Positions 49,296 through 58,555 of a DNA stretch of 64,000 bases are shown here, piece after piece. Numbering within the stretch: position 1 is the stretch's first letter; each line of letters opens with the position of its first letter. Origin of the DNA: Campylobacter massiliensis (GTDB taxonomy: Bacteria; Campylobacterota; Campylobacteria; Campylobacterales; Campylobacteraceae); the NCBI RefSeq assembly GCF_014253065.1, contig NZ_JACLZK010000002.1:124001-188000 (forward strand), given 5' to 3'. The notes under the pieces are model-generated. The model did not search any database, was not told where the DNA came from, and saw only the letters and a list, made by a program, of their open reading frames with translations. The position numbers and the translations under genes were made by a program.

Positions 49296-50349
49296 CGAGG
49301 GCAAAAGCGGCGACCAGACCTTTTGGATATCGTATGCGGACCTGATGGCCGGGCTGATGTTTGTTTTTATGCTCATCATCGGCGCCGTCGTCGTAAAATA
49401 CGTCCTTAGCCAAAGCGATTTGGCAAAACTGCAAAAAGATTTGAGCGAGCGCGAAAAGCAAATCGTTTCATCTCAAAGCGAGCTTGCGCGCAAAGAAAAC
49501 GTCATAAAAGAAATTTTTTCAAATTTGGACCGCGCAAAGAGCGAAAATAAAGAGCTTGCCGATATAAACAGGCTCGTAAACGAGATGCTTGAAGGCGTAA
49601 AAAAAGAGAAAAACGAACTCACGAATCTAACCCAAACCTACGAGATAAACCTAAACGACGCAAACAAAACTATCGCGGATTTACAGGATAGAGTGCTCCA
49701 GCTAGGGCAAATTTTAGCGCAAAAAGAGGAGGCGCTAAACGAGCTAAATGCAAAATACGGCGATGAAGTCTCAAGATATGCCGCGCTCGAAGAGGATTTT
49801 AATAAGACAAAAGACAAGATAAAAGACATCAGCTCGCTTCGCTCAAACGTCATCTCAAATTTACGCGCTAAGCTTGGAAACAAGGTCAGCATAGATCCAA
49901 GCTCGGGCGTCGTGTCGCTGCCTGAGTCTATACTTTTTGACACGGGTTCATACGAGCTAAGAAATGAGGCAAAAGAGCGCCTAAAGGAAATTTTGCAGAC
50001 TTATTTTGAGGCGATACTAAACAGTGAAGAGATCGCAAAACACATCGATAGGATCGTGATCGAGGGGCATACCAACTCCGTAGGTAGCTACATGTACAAC
50101 CTTGATCTGTCGCAAAAGCGAGCGTATTCGGTGCTAGATTTTATCTACTCGTGGAACAAGGATAAGCGCCTAGAGCACTATCTCATTGCTAGCGGGCGCA
50201 GTTTTAGCGATCTGGTGATGAAAAACGGCAAAGAAGACCCCGACGCCTCAAGGCGCATCGAGATCAAATTTTCGATCTCGGACAAAGAGTCGATGAAAGA
50301 GATGCAAGATCTCTTGGAGCGGCAAAATCAAAAGTATTCAAAAGACTAA
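49282..50349 (+). CDS. MotB/OmpA-family protein, ZorB-like
   Basis: 355 residues. One membrane helix near residues 15-38 (FWISYADLMAGLMFVFMLII) carries an Asp at the position of the MotB proton-binding residue. A long coiled coil follows (about 45-195). The C-terminal OmpA-like peptidoglycan-binding domain (about 215-345) has IVIEGHTNSVGSYMYNLDLS, RAYSVLDFI and DASRRIEIKFS. It should pair with the upstream channel protein to couple ion flow to force on the cell wall. It overlaps that gene by 14 bases. Confidence 0.85.
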   Translation: MKTRNEGKSGDQTFWISYADLMAGLMFVFMLIIGAVVVKYVLSQSDLAKLQKDLSEREKQIVSSQSELARKENVIKEIFSNLDRAKSENKELADINRLVNEMLEGVKKEKNELTNLTQTYEINLNDANKTIADLQDRVLQLGQILAQKEEALNELNAKYGDEVSRYAALEEDFNKTKDKIKDISSLRSNVISNLRAKLGNKVSIDPSSGVVSLPESILFDTGSYELRNEAKERLKEILQTYFEAILNSEEIAKHIDRIVIEGHTNSVGSYMYNLDLSQKRAYSVLDFIYSWNKDKRLEHYLIASGRSFSDLVMKNGKEDPDASRRIEIKFSISDKESMKEMQDLLERQNQKYSKD

Positions 50350-51424
50350 ATTTAACGGACTCGAGTTTTACGTACTTCGCGACGATCTGATGGACGGCGA
50401 ATTTAACGGCAATAAAGCTAGAAAGCTAGAGCATTTCCTGCACGCTGGTCTTGGCGGTATAAAGCGCATCGTTAGCTACGGCTCAAGCCAGTCAAACGCG
50501 ATGTATAGCCTAAGCGTTTTTGCAAAGATAAAGGGCTTCGAGTTTCACTACGTAGTTTCAAATTTAAACTCAAATTTAGCGGCAAATCCGATCGGAAATT
50601 TTAAATTCGCTCTTGAAAACGGGATGAAAATATATGTAGATAAAGATAGGCGGACGCGAGCTAGGGCTTTAGCTTATGAGCTAGCCGGGCTAAAAGAGAG
50701 CGAGATTTGCGGCGGCGAGGCGGTAAATTTGACGAACAATCGCAGCGAAAACGGGTCAAATTTAAAAGACTCCGGCGGGTTAAATTTGAGCAAATTTGAC
50801 GAACAAATGGAGCTCGCGGGCGTAAAATTCAGCAAATGCATAAGCCATAAAAACTCAAATTTTGAAAAACCTGCAGACCAAACAAGCTCAAATTTACCCG
50901 CCGCGCAGGATTGCTTCATCGGCGATTCGCTTTTTATAAACGAGGGCGTTTGGCAGCCGCAGGCGGAGGCGGGCTTTATCTCGCAGGCTAGGCAGATAGA
51001 GCGCTGGGCGGAGGCGGAGGGCAAAACCGTGGATATATTTTTGCCCTCAGGTACCGGCACGTCGGCGGCGTTTTTGGCTAAGCACGTCAAATTTGACGTC
51101 TATACCTGCCCTTGCGTGGGCGATGCAGACTACCTAAAAAGCGAGATCGAGGCGCTGACGCCAAACTCAAAGGTTCGCATTTTACCGTCGCCCAAAAAAT
51201 ATCATTTCGGCGATTTAAAGCTTGAGCTTTATCAAATTTGGCGCGAAGTATGCGAGCAAACGGGGATAGAATTTGAGCTCATTTACGATCCGGTCGGCTT
51301 TTTAACGATTATGGCAAACCTGGGCGCGTTTAAAAACGAGATTTTATACATCCATCAAGGCGGCGCGCTCGGAAACATCAGTCAAAAACTAAGATATGAA
51401 AGAAAATTTAAGGAGACGAGATGA
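50336..51424 (+). CDS. PALP-family enzyme (ACC deaminase / D-cysteine desulfhydrase-like) with insertion
   Basis: PLP-dependent fold: FYVLRDDLMDGEFNGNKARKLE at the start (split here as FYVLRDDLM and GEFNGNKARKLE), the PLP Lys in GNKARKLE, SYGSSQSNAMYSLSVFA, LPSGTGTSAAFLAKH and DPVGFLTIMANLG. No ATG, GTG or TTG exists in frame before the conserved FYVLRDDL; the frame is closed at 50294, so the start is either the ATT at 50336 or an ATC nearby, or the gene uses the ATG at 50390 and is N-terminally short. Around codons 130-180 a low-complexity insertion (GLNLSKFDEQMELAG and neighbours) is encoded by AAATTT-dense DNA. The substrate is uncertain. HisD overlaps the end by four bases. Confidence 0.7.
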   Translation: MQKTKFNGLEFYVLRDDLMDGEFNGNKARKLEHFLHAGLGGIKRIVSYGSSQSNAMYSLSVFAKIKGFEFHYVVSNLNSNLAANPIGNFKFALENGMKIYVDKDRRTRARALAYELAGLKESEICGGEAVNLTNNRSENGSNLKDSGGLNLSKFDEQMELAGVKFSKCISHKNSNFEKPADQTSSNLPAAQDCFIGDSLFINEGVWQPQAEAGFISQARQIERWAEAEGKTVDIFLPSGTGTSAAFLAKHVKFDVYTCPCVGDADYLKSEIEALTPNSKVRILPSPKKYHFGDLKLELYQIWREVCEQTGIEFELIYDPVGFLTIMANLGAFKNEILYIHQGGALGNISQKLRYERKFKETR

Positions 51425-52716
51425 AATTTTTACTCACTAGCAACGAAAATTTTAAGGACTATTTCGCCACTTTGGTAAACCGCTCAAACGGCGATATGAG
51501 CGCGGTTATGCCCGCCGTTTCGCAGATACTTGAGGATGTGCGGGCTAGAGGTGACGAGGCGCTTTTTGAGCAGATAGAGAAATTCGACCGCTGGAAACCC
51601 GACGCAAATAGCTTAAAAATCGGCACCGACGAGATGCAAAAGGCGTATGACGGCATAGATAGCTGCCTGCGAAACGCATTAAATTTAGCCTTTGAGCGCA
51701 TAAAAAGCTACCACGAAAAAAGTCTGCCAAAAACCTGGATGGAGCACGACGAACACGGCGTTTTGCTAGGCGCCAAGTACACTCCGCTAGACCGCGCGGG
51801 ACTATATATCCCAGGAGGCAAGGCCGCCTATCCTAGCTCGCTTCTCATGAACGCGGTCCCGGCTCTAGTTGCGGGAGTTGGAGAGATCGCAGTCTGCACG
51901 CCTGCCGTCGGGGGCAAGGTAAATACGCTGCTTCTAGCCGCCATGCATATCTGCGGCATTAAGGAAGCCTATAAAGTCGGTGGTGCGTCGGCGGTTGCGG
52001 CGATGGCCTACGGCACGCAAACGATCAAAAAAACCGACGTCATCACGGGTCCTGGCAACATATACGTCGCGACGGCTAAAAAGCTCGTCTACGGCGAAGT
52101 AAATATCGATATGATCGCGGGCCCTAGCGAGATCTGCGTCATCGCCGACGAGAGCGCAGACCCTCGCCACATCGCCGTGGATCTACTCTCGCAGGCTGAG
52201 CACGACGAGATGGCCAGTGCCGTGCTCATCACGCCCAACCAAGCCTTCGGCGCGGCGGTGCAAAGGCATATAAACGAGGAGATCAAGACTCTAGCCAGGC
52301 AGCCGATCGCGCAGGTTAGCATCGATAAAAAGGGCGCTATCATCGTAGCTAGCGACCTTGATGAGTGCGTGAGGCTGACTAACGAGCTAGCGCCCGAGCA
52401 CCTAGAGATCGCGACAAACGACGCGATGGAGCTAGCTAGGCAGATCAGGCACGCCGGCGCGATATTTATCGGGCATTTTACGCCTGAAGCGATGGGCGAC
52501 TATCTAGCCGGACCCAATCATACGCTGCCCACAGGCGGTAGCGCGAGATTTTACTCGCCGCTCGGGGTTGAAAATTTTATGAAGCGCACTTCGCTCATCT
52601 CGCTAAACGCAAAAGGTATAAGCGAGCTAGGAAATGCGTGCATGAAGCTAGCCGATGCCGAGGGGCTCGGAGCGCATAAGCGTTCGGTCGCGGTTAGACT
52701 CGAAGCTCTTAAGTGA
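51421..52716 (+). CDS. hisD: Histidinol dehydrogenase
   Basis: 431 residues, standard. ITGPGNIYVATAKKLVYGEV near 205, AGPSEICVIADESADP near 230, LLSQAEHDEMASAVLI (His/Gln metal ligands near 258) and LAPEHLEIATND (Glu-His near 325) are the active-site blocks; TLPTGGSARFYSPLGVENF closes the fold. It catalyses the last two steps of histidine synthesis. Its start overlaps the upstream stop. Confidence 0.97.
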   Translation: MKFLLTSNENFKDYFATLVNRSNGDMSAVMPAVSQILEDVRARGDEALFEQIEKFDRWKPDANSLKIGTDEMQKAYDGIDSCLRNALNLAFERIKSYHEKSLPKTWMEHDEHGVLLGAKYTPLDRAGLYIPGGKAAYPSSLLMNAVPALVAGVGEIAVCTPAVGGKVNTLLLAAMHICGIKEAYKVGGASAVAAMAYGTQTIKKTDVITGPGNIYVATAKKLVYGEVNIDMIAGPSEICVIADESADPRHIAVDLLSQAEHDEMASAVLITPNQAFGAAVQRHINEEIKTLARQPIAQVSIDKKGAIIVASDLDECVRLTNELAPEHLEIATNDAMELARQIRHAGAIFIGHFTPEAMGDYLAGPNHTLPTGGSARFYSPLGVENFMKRTSLISLNAKGISELGNACMKLADAEGLGAHKRSVAVRLEALK

Positions 52717-52722
52717 TTTTAT

Positions 52723-52839
52723 GACGTTATCTCTTGGACGCTTTTTGAAGGGCTAGTAAAAATAAATACTCACGGACAACCAGTCCGCTCCGTTTTATTT
52801 TTACGTCGCGACTTCAAAAATCATCTCAAGATATAACGC
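52723..52839 (+). repeat. Dispersed hairpin element, copy D
   Basis: Begins seven bases after the hisD stop. Arms GACGTTATCTCTTGG and (later) CTCAAGATATAACGC are close to reverse complements; CTTTTTGAAG pairs with CTTCAAAAA, and TAAAAATAAA with TTTATTTTTA. The apical stem is GGAC (52774-52777) with GTCC (52783-52786) around AACCA. A nearly full-length, roughly 117-base palindrome. Confidence 0.78.
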
Positions 52840-53206
52840 ATTTTTGTAAAAAATTTACGGTTTTTTGACAAAATTTGATAAAAAACATTTAAATTTGCTC
52901 AAAAACTCTTTGCCGCGAGTTTGGCGTGCGAAATTTGGCGACTTTTTTGCGTAGTTGTTTCTCTGGAGCTTTTAACGGAACTCGCGAAAAATCGGCTTGG
53001 CGGACTGGCTTGTCCAGCCTACGCCTATTTTTCGCTTCGTAACCCTTAAAATCTCTCCAAGATATAATATCTCTTTTTGTTCTTGGATAAAATTTTGATA
53101 AAAATATTTTACCGCGAGCTCGGTGCTCGAAATTTATAAAATAAACGCGCAAGCGGTTTGCTAAATTTTACGCTTTTAATAAAATTTACGGCAATCTAGC
53201 AAAAGG
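52840..53206. other. Spacer containing hairpin copy E
   Basis: AAATTT-rich spacer between copy D and the next gene, holding copy E. A minus-strand open frame (52889-53152) overlies copy E and is not supported as a gene. Confidence 0.5.
52963..53072 (+). repeat. Dispersed hairpin element, copy E
   Basis: Arms include CTTTTAACGG with CCCTTAAAAT and GCGAAAAAT with ATTTTTCGC. The apical stem is GGAC (53002-53005) with GTCC (53012-53015), or in an alternative register CTGG with CCAG. It shares CCAAGATATAA with copy D. Confidence 0.68.
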
Positions 53207-53641
53207 ATGCAGTTAAGCCTCAAAAATCCAGTTTCAAATTTCATTTCGGCCAATGATGAGATGCTTGCTTTTTTGTCAAATTTAGGCCAAAAGTGGCGCG
53301 CTCAGGGCGGTGTAGCAGTGCTTATAGGGCGAAATTTTACCTTTGTCGGCTCAAATCCCATTTTGCAAATTTTAAAAGATTATAAAACGGCTGGTTACAA
53401 AATTAAAAATTTTCTAAGCTCAAATCCAAGCACCCAAAGTAAAATTTTAAGCGGCGAGATAAGCTACGTCGGCGACAATCTAACCGGCGCAGGGGTCAAA
53501 TTTGCGCCCGAGTATTTTTACGATTTTTTAAAATTTACGGTTGAAAATATCCCCGAGCATCGCTATTTTTGTAGCCCCGAGACGGGCTGGTTTTTGCTTG
53601 TCGCGATGGAAGGGTGCGTAGAATTTGCCGTTTTGGATTAA
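53207..53641 (+). CDS. Conserved-looking hypothetical protein
   Basis: 144 residues; family not recognised. No signal or membrane segment. Charged N-terminus, then WRAQGGVAVLIGRNFTFVGS and a structured C-terminus (HRYFCSPETGWFLLVAMEGC). Two cysteines. AAAAGGATG precedes the start (the ATG is close to the Shine-Dalgarno-like AAAGG). It stands alone between the hairpin elements and the SNF transporter. Confidence 0.6.
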   Translation: MQLSLKNPVSNFISANDEMLAFLSNLGQKWRAQGGVAVLIGRNFTFVGSNPILQILKDYKTAGYKIKNFLSSNPSTQSKILSGEISYVGDNLTGAGVKFAPEYFYDFLKFTVENIPEHRYFCSPETGWFLLVAMEGCVEFAVLD

Positions 53642-53852
53642 CGGACTGGTTAAATTTATTTATCTACGAACTTGAGTAATCGCCGTAAATTTTACCCATA
53701 AAGATAAAAATAAACCCCAGAGCCAAAAACGAATTTCACTCGCAAATCCTAAAATTTAGCAAAAAGCCGAGATCACGCGTCGATGTCACCCGCCGCTAGC
53801 AAATTTTAATCAAATTTTTTATATAATTTCGCGTTTTATTAAAGGGTTTATA
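53642..53852. other. Spacer with promoter of the SNF transporter
   Basis: About 210 bases without a gene. TATAAT at 53822-53827 precedes the transporter ATG by some 25 bases. Confidence 0.5.
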
Positions 53853-55214
53853 ATGGATAGAAGAACTTGGAGTTCGAAAATAACGTATATTTTGGCAGTC
53901 GCGGGCGCGACCGTGGGTTTTGGCGCGACGTGGCGCTTCCCGTATCTAGTCGGGCAAAACGGCGGCGGCGCCTACGTGCTAGTGTTTTGTATCGCGATGA
54001 TCGCGATCGGTATACCGATGATTTTGGCTGAAAATGCGATCGGCAGACGCCTAAAATGCAACGCCGTGGACGCATTCGGCGGTAAAAATATAAATCCGGC
54101 GTGGAAAATCGTGGGCTGGATGGGGCTGCTTGGGGCATTTGGCATCATGGCCTACTACATGGTTATCGGCGGCTGGGTGCTAAACTACATCGCGCAGATC
54201 GCATTTGGTATGCTCGATCTGTCGCAGGTGCTGAGTTTTGAGGCTACGAGCGCGTTTTACGAGCAAAATATCGTAAGCGATCCGCTGGCTATCAGCTTTG
54301 CGACGCTTGTGTTCGTGCTCGTAAACTACGCGATCTTGGTGCAGGGCGCGGTCGGCGGTATCGAGCGCTCGGCGAAGTACCTCATGCCGCTACTTTTCGT
54401 GCTCATGATCGTGATGATCGTAAAAAACTTGACGCTAGAGGGTGCAATGGAGGGGGTTAAATTTTACCTCACGCCAGATTTTTCAAAGATAAATATCAAG
54501 CTTTTCGTTGAGGTTTTGGGGCAGGTATTTTTTGCGCTCTCGCTTGGTTTTGGCGTGATGATTACTCTATCTAGCTTTGTTAAAAAGGACGAAGGGCTGG
54601 TTAAAATCTCGATCATCACGGGCATACTAAACACCCTCATCGCCGTACTTGCGGGCTTTATGATATTTCCGTCGCTCTTTAGCTACGGCGTTTCGCCCGA
54701 TAGCGGCCCAAGCCTCGTGTTTAAGAGCTTGCCGATCGTTTTTTCGCATATGCCTTTTGGCGGATTTTTTGCGGTGGCTTTTTTTGCGCTGCTGATGATC
54801 GCCGCACTCACGACCTCGCTGCCGATCTACGAGGTCATCATTACGACGCTTCAGGAGAAATTTAAAATAAAACGCAAAAACGCGATTTTTTTGGTGCTAG
54901 GCACGATATTTATCTTTGGAAATTTACCGTCCTTGATGGCTACGAACCTGCTTGAGGACGTTAAAATTTTCGGTAAAAATATCTTTGACGCATACGACGC
55001 CATCAGCGCTACGATATTTTTCGTGCTGACCTCGCTTGGGTGCGCGATATTTGTAGGCTGGGTGCTAAAAGACGAAGCTAAACGCGAGATAATGCAGGGC
55101 AGCGAAAAATACGCAAAACTCGTAAATATCTGGTTTTGGTATATCAAATTTGTCGTTCCGTTTATCATTTTGGTGCTTTTTATCAGCTCGTTTTACGATA
55201 ACTTTTTAAAGTAA
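53853..55214 (+). CDS. Sodium-dependent transporter (SNF/NSS family)
   Basis: 453 residues, about 11-12 membrane helices. The start WSSKITYILAVAGATVGFGA and TWRFPYLVGQNGGGAYVLVF are the NSS helix-1 motif that binds Na+ and substrate. SLGFGVMITLSSFVKKDEG near 230 and SVLV-type helices follow. Substrate likely an amino acid. The beta-propeller-like gene starts two to five bases after its stop. Confidence 0.9.
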   Translation: MDRRTWSSKITYILAVAGATVGFGATWRFPYLVGQNGGGAYVLVFCIAMIAIGIPMILAENAIGRRLKCNAVDAFGGKNINPAWKIVGWMGLLGAFGIMAYYMVIGGWVLNYIAQIAFGMLDLSQVLSFEATSAFYEQNIVSDPLAISFATLVFVLVNYAILVQGAVGGIERSAKYLMPLLFVLMIVMIVKNLTLEGAMEGVKFYLTPDFSKINIKLFVEVLGQVFFALSLGFGVMITLSSFVKKDEGLVKISIITGILNTLIAVLAGFMIFPSLFSYGVSPDSGPSLVFKSLPIVFSHMPFGGFFAVAFFALLMIAALTTSLPIYEVIITTLQEKFKIKRKNAIFLVLGTIFIFGNLPSLMATNLLEDVKIFGKNIFDAYDAISATIFFVLTSLGCAIFVGWVLKDEAKREIMQGSEKYAKLVNIWFWYIKFVVPFIILVLFISSFYDNFLK

Positions 55215-55219
55215 ATTTG

Positions 55220-56350
55220 ATGGCACATCTCGTAAATTTAGCTAACGGCGACCGCTTAAATTTGCGCGTGCAGGACAAAATTTTAATCAGCGAGAGCATC
55301 AAAAACGGCAAAATGAGACAGACGCAAAAAGAGTTTGCGAGCGCGGACGAGGCGCAAAAAGCCTGCGTGAAAAAGGAGTGGGAGAGCCTAAAGAAGGGCT
55401 ACGTCCTGCAAAATGCGAACGCGAAAGCTGGCGAGGCGAGTTTGCACGTATATATCGGCGGCGGATATACGGGTGCGCTGGCCTTTGCGGGCGCTGGCGA
55501 TGAGCTTTTCGTCTATAAATGCGGCGGCTACAAAGAGGGTGGCGCGCTGGATGATTTTCTCGTCAGGCTGGACGTGAGCGGCACCGTAAAGCAGCAGATT
55601 ATCTTGCCAAAGCCGCTTGCGTGGCAGGCGGAGCGCGTGGGCGAGATTTTGCTTTTGGATCTGGATCATTTTATCTTCAAATTTGACCCGGCTACGGGCG
55701 AATTTAGCGATCTCTCTCAAGGGTTAAGCTTTAAAAACAGCAAAGAATTTACGAGTTTCGTTTGTGCTGCGAAAGATACGGCGGCGTTTGCTATGTTTGG
55801 TCAAATTTTTACTTTGCGAGGCGGCGAGATTTCACCTCTGGTTGAGTATAAATCCGAAATGAAAAACTATACGCCGATTTTGTGCGCTGCGCTCGATGGT
55901 GACGGCATGCGGCTAGCGCTTCACTGTAAGCAAAACGAGATCAAAATTTTAAGCACGCTAAACGGTAAAATTTTAAACGAGATCAGAGGCGATTTCGGCA
56001 TTTTTGATAAAATTTGCTTTTTAGCGGACGGCTCGTTATTAGGCAAGGAGCACTACGCGGGCAAGCTAGTTTGCCTTGATGCCGCAAGCGGCGAGTGGCT
56101 TAATCCTGCATGGCTGCGGGACGAATGCGCCGAGGCGGACGAGCTTTGCGTTAGCGCGGACGGTTCGCGGCTGGCTTTAATAAACTACGACAAAGCCCGC
56201 ATCATCGATCTAAAAAGCGGAAATTTGCAGCTTAGCTTTGAGCTCTCGCACGTCGTGAAGCGCTGCGAGGCTAAATTTGAGTGCATAAACGGCGAGGAAT
56301 TTTTGGCCGTGCGTACCGACTACGGCTGCTTTAGTCTTTATAAAATTTAA
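55220..56350 (+). CDS. Beta-propeller-like protein, function unknown
   Basis: 376 residues from the ATG at 55220 (a TTG sits one codon earlier). Repeated short hydrophobic strands with Asp/Gly turns (ARIIDLKSGNLQLSF, RLALINYDKARI, ALHCKQNEIKILSTL) suggest WD40-like blades. Ten or so cysteines in a cytosolic-looking protein without signal peptide. Directly follows the transporter and precedes an M48 protease, so they may be one transcript. No closer identity recognised. Confidence 0.65.
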   Translation: MAHLVNLANGDRLNLRVQDKILISESIKNGKMRQTQKEFASADEAQKACVKKEWESLKKGYVLQNANAKAGEASLHVYIGGGYTGALAFAGAGDELFVYKCGGYKEGGALDDFLVRLDVSGTVKQQIILPKPLAWQAERVGEILLLDLDHFIFKFDPATGEFSDLSQGLSFKNSKEFTSFVCAAKDTAAFAMFGQIFTLRGGEISPLVEYKSEMKNYTPILCAALDGDGMRLALHCKQNEIKILSTLNGKILNEIRGDFGIFDKICFLADGSLLGKEHYAGKLVCLDAASGEWLNPAWLRDECAEADELCVSADGSRLALINYDKARIIDLKSGNLQLSFELSHVVKRCEAKFECINGEEFLAVRTDYGCFSLYKI

Positions 56351-56358
56351 GGGAAGAT

Positions 56359-57564
56359 ATGTTTTATTTTTTACTCGGTATTTACTTTTTTTACTTCGCC
56401 GCAAAGGCGATTTTGGCGATTTTGCAGATAAATTTTATACGCGCAGAGGCTAAAAAGCCGGCCGTCGTGCTAGAGCAGAATGAATACGAAACCGCCGCCG
56501 CCGCAGCGATAACTAATCAAAAATTTGAGATAGCAAGCCTTTTTTATCACGCCGCGATATTTATGATGTGGGCGTGCTGGGGGCTTGGCGAGATGTATGA
56601 AAGCGCCTATAAAACGGGAGAACTGAGAGATCATATCATCTTTGTGATGGGCTTTTTGATCATTTCGTCGCTGCTGGAGCTACCGTTAAATATCTACGAA
56701 ACTTTCGTCAAAGATAAAAAGCTCGGCTTTTCAAACGTAACGCTCAAAATTTTCGCGCTTGATCTGCTTAAAACGCTCGCGCTAACGCTAGTTTTCGGCA
56801 CGCTGTTTGTGTGGCTGGTGCTGCTTTGCATTAGATTTTTGGGCGATTTTTGGTGGTTTTGGGCGTTTTTGCTGAGCTTCGCGGTCGCGCTTGTTATAAA
56901 TCTCATCTACCCGACGCTCATCGCGCCTATCTTTAACAAGATGCAGCCGCTGGAAGAGGGCGAGCTAAAAAGCCGTATAGAAGGGCTCTTAGCGCAGTGC
57001 GGGTTTAAAAGTAGCGGCGTTTTTACGATAGACGCCAGCAAGCGCGACAACCGCTTAAACGCCTATTTCGGCGGCCTTGGCGCGACTAAACGCGTGGTGC
57101 TTTTCGACACGCTCGTTAAAAAACTAAGCCTAGAGGAGATAATCGCCGTTTTGGGGCATGAGCTGGGACACTTTAAGCACAAAGATATCCTAAAAATGAT
57201 CGCTCTAAGCGCGGTTATGCTTTTTGCGATGTTTTTTATATTCGGCAACATCCCTGACGCGGCGTACGGCGCTCTAGGGCTCAGCCCGGCAGGCGGCGGA
57301 GTGATTGTGTTTTTGCTACTTTTTTCGCCGATATTCGGATTTTTATTTTCGCCCGTTAGCTCGTATTTTAGCCGTGCAAACGAATTTGGCGCCGATAAAT
57401 TCGCAGGCGACGTCTCAAACAAAGCCGACATGATAAGCGCGCTAAAAAAGCTAGGCTCCGAAAACAAGGCCTTTCCGAAGGCTCATCCGCTCTACGCGTT
57501 CGTCTATCACTCGCACCCAAGCCTCTTTGAGCGTATAAACGAGCTGGAAAATGACGGTAAATGA
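56359..57564 (+). CDS. M48-family membrane metalloprotease (Ste24-like)
   Basis: 401 residues with about seven membrane helices. The zinc motif is VLGHELGHFKHKDI (HExxH near residue 267), with the third ligand Glu in FSRANEFGADKFAG near 338. The N-terminal N-rich helices and the C-terminal LYAFVYHSHPSLFERINELE match CAAX-protease Ste24/HtpX relatives. Substrates unknown. Its end overlaps prmC by 14 bases. Confidence 0.9.
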   Translation: MFYFLLGIYFFYFAAKAILAILQINFIRAEAKKPAVVLEQNEYETAAAAAITNQKFEIASLFYHAAIFMMWACWGLGEMYESAYKTGELRDHIIFVMGFLIISSLLELPLNIYETFVKDKKLGFSNVTLKIFALDLLKTLALTLVFGTLFVWLVLLCIRFLGDFWWFWAFLLSFAVALVINLIYPTLIAPIFNKMQPLEEGELKSRIEGLLAQCGFKSSGVFTIDASKRDNRLNAYFGGLGATKRVVLFDTLVKKLSLEEIIAVLGHELGHFKHKDILKMIALSAVMLFAMFFIFGNIPDAAYGALGLSPAGGGVIVFLLLFSPIFGFLFSPVSSYFSRANEFGADKFAGDVSNKADMISALKKLGSENKAFPKAHPLYAFVYHSHPSLFERINELENDGK

Positions 57565-58399
57565 CGCGCTAAAGGCCGCCTCATCTCAGATCGCGCCTGC
57601 GTGCGAGATAAGCGGCGCAAATCCTGCGCGCGTAGCCAAGGTGCTTTTGATGAGCTACCTCGGCGTAAAAATCGAATGGATATTTTTAAATTTAAACCGC
57701 AAGCTAGAGGATGCGGACGGATATTTTGCGCTAGCAAAACGCTTCGCAAATCACGAGCCGCTAGAGTATATCACGGGCGAGGCGGGCTTTTACGGACTTA
57801 CTTTTAACGTAAAAAAAGGCGTCTTGATCCCGCGCCCCGAGACTGAAATTTTAATCGAAAAATCGCTTGAAGTTTTATCAAATTTACCCGCGCAAAATGG
57901 ACCGCCCCTAGTCGCCGAGATAGGCACGGGAAGCGGGATAATCAGTATCTGTCTCGCGCTAAACTCAAACGCCAAAATCATAGCCTCAGATATCAGCGAC
58001 GGTGCGTTAAATTTAGCTCGCGAGAATGCCGCGAAATTTGGCGTAGAGGATAGGATCGAGTTTATAAAATGCGCGTATCTGGATCAAATTTACGGACGCT
58101 TTGACCTGCTCGTTTCAAATCCGCCTTATATCGCGCAGGACTATAGGCTTGATAAATTCGTACTAAACGAGCCGCACGAGGCGCTATTTGGCGGCGCGGC
58201 GGGCGATGAGATCTTAAAGAACATTATTCTAGTCGCTAAAAATCGCGGCGTAAAATACCTAGCCTGCGAGATGGGCTACGATCAGCGAGAAAGTATGCAA
58301 AGTGCGCTTAAATTTAACGGGTTCGAGGCGGAGTTTTACAAGGATTTGACTGGATTTGACCGCGGATTCGTCGCGCGAAATATATTTGCAAATTTATAA
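57551..58399 (+). CDS. prmC: Release factor glutamine methyltransferase
   Basis: 282 residues. LVAEIGTGSGIISICLALNS near residue 118 (SAM), LVSNPPYIAQDYRLDKFVLN with NPPY near 190 and the GGAAGDEIL region. It methylates the Gln of the GGQ loop of release factors RF1/RF2. N-terminal helical domain 1-75 has PLEYITGEAGFYGLTF. Overlaps the upstream protease gene. Confidence 0.95.
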   Translation: MTVNDALKAASSQIAPACEISGANPARVAKVLLMSYLGVKIEWIFLNLNRKLEDADGYFALAKRFANHEPLEYITGEAGFYGLTFNVKKGVLIPRPETEILIEKSLEVLSNLPAQNGPPLVAEIGTGSGIISICLALNSNAKIIASDISDGALNLARENAAKFGVEDRIEFIKCAYLDQIYGRFDLLVSNPPYIAQDYRLDKFVLNEPHEALFGGAAGDEILKNIILVAKNRGVKYLACEMGYDQRESMQSALKFNGFEAEFYKDLTGFDRGFVARNIFANL

Positions 58400-58555
58400 A
58401 TTTGCGCGCGGTTTTGGCTTTTACTAGTAAACTAAATTTGCTCCAGCTTGCGTCAAATTTAGCACTCACAAATTTCCGCCCTTCTTGCTTAAATTTAGCG
58501 GATTTTAAATGCTATAACCCTAAAATGCGTGCAGTAAATCAAAAAAAGGAAAATC

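Noticed and set aside
47958-50349. A complete Zorya defence system
   Set aside because: No zorC, zorD or zorE candidates in the flanks; the pair is followed by PALP and hisD genes and is conserved in place in C. jejuni.
52889-53152. 87-codon minus-strand open frame
   Set aside because: Lies on hairpin copy E and AT-rich spacer; basic, composition-driven sequence.
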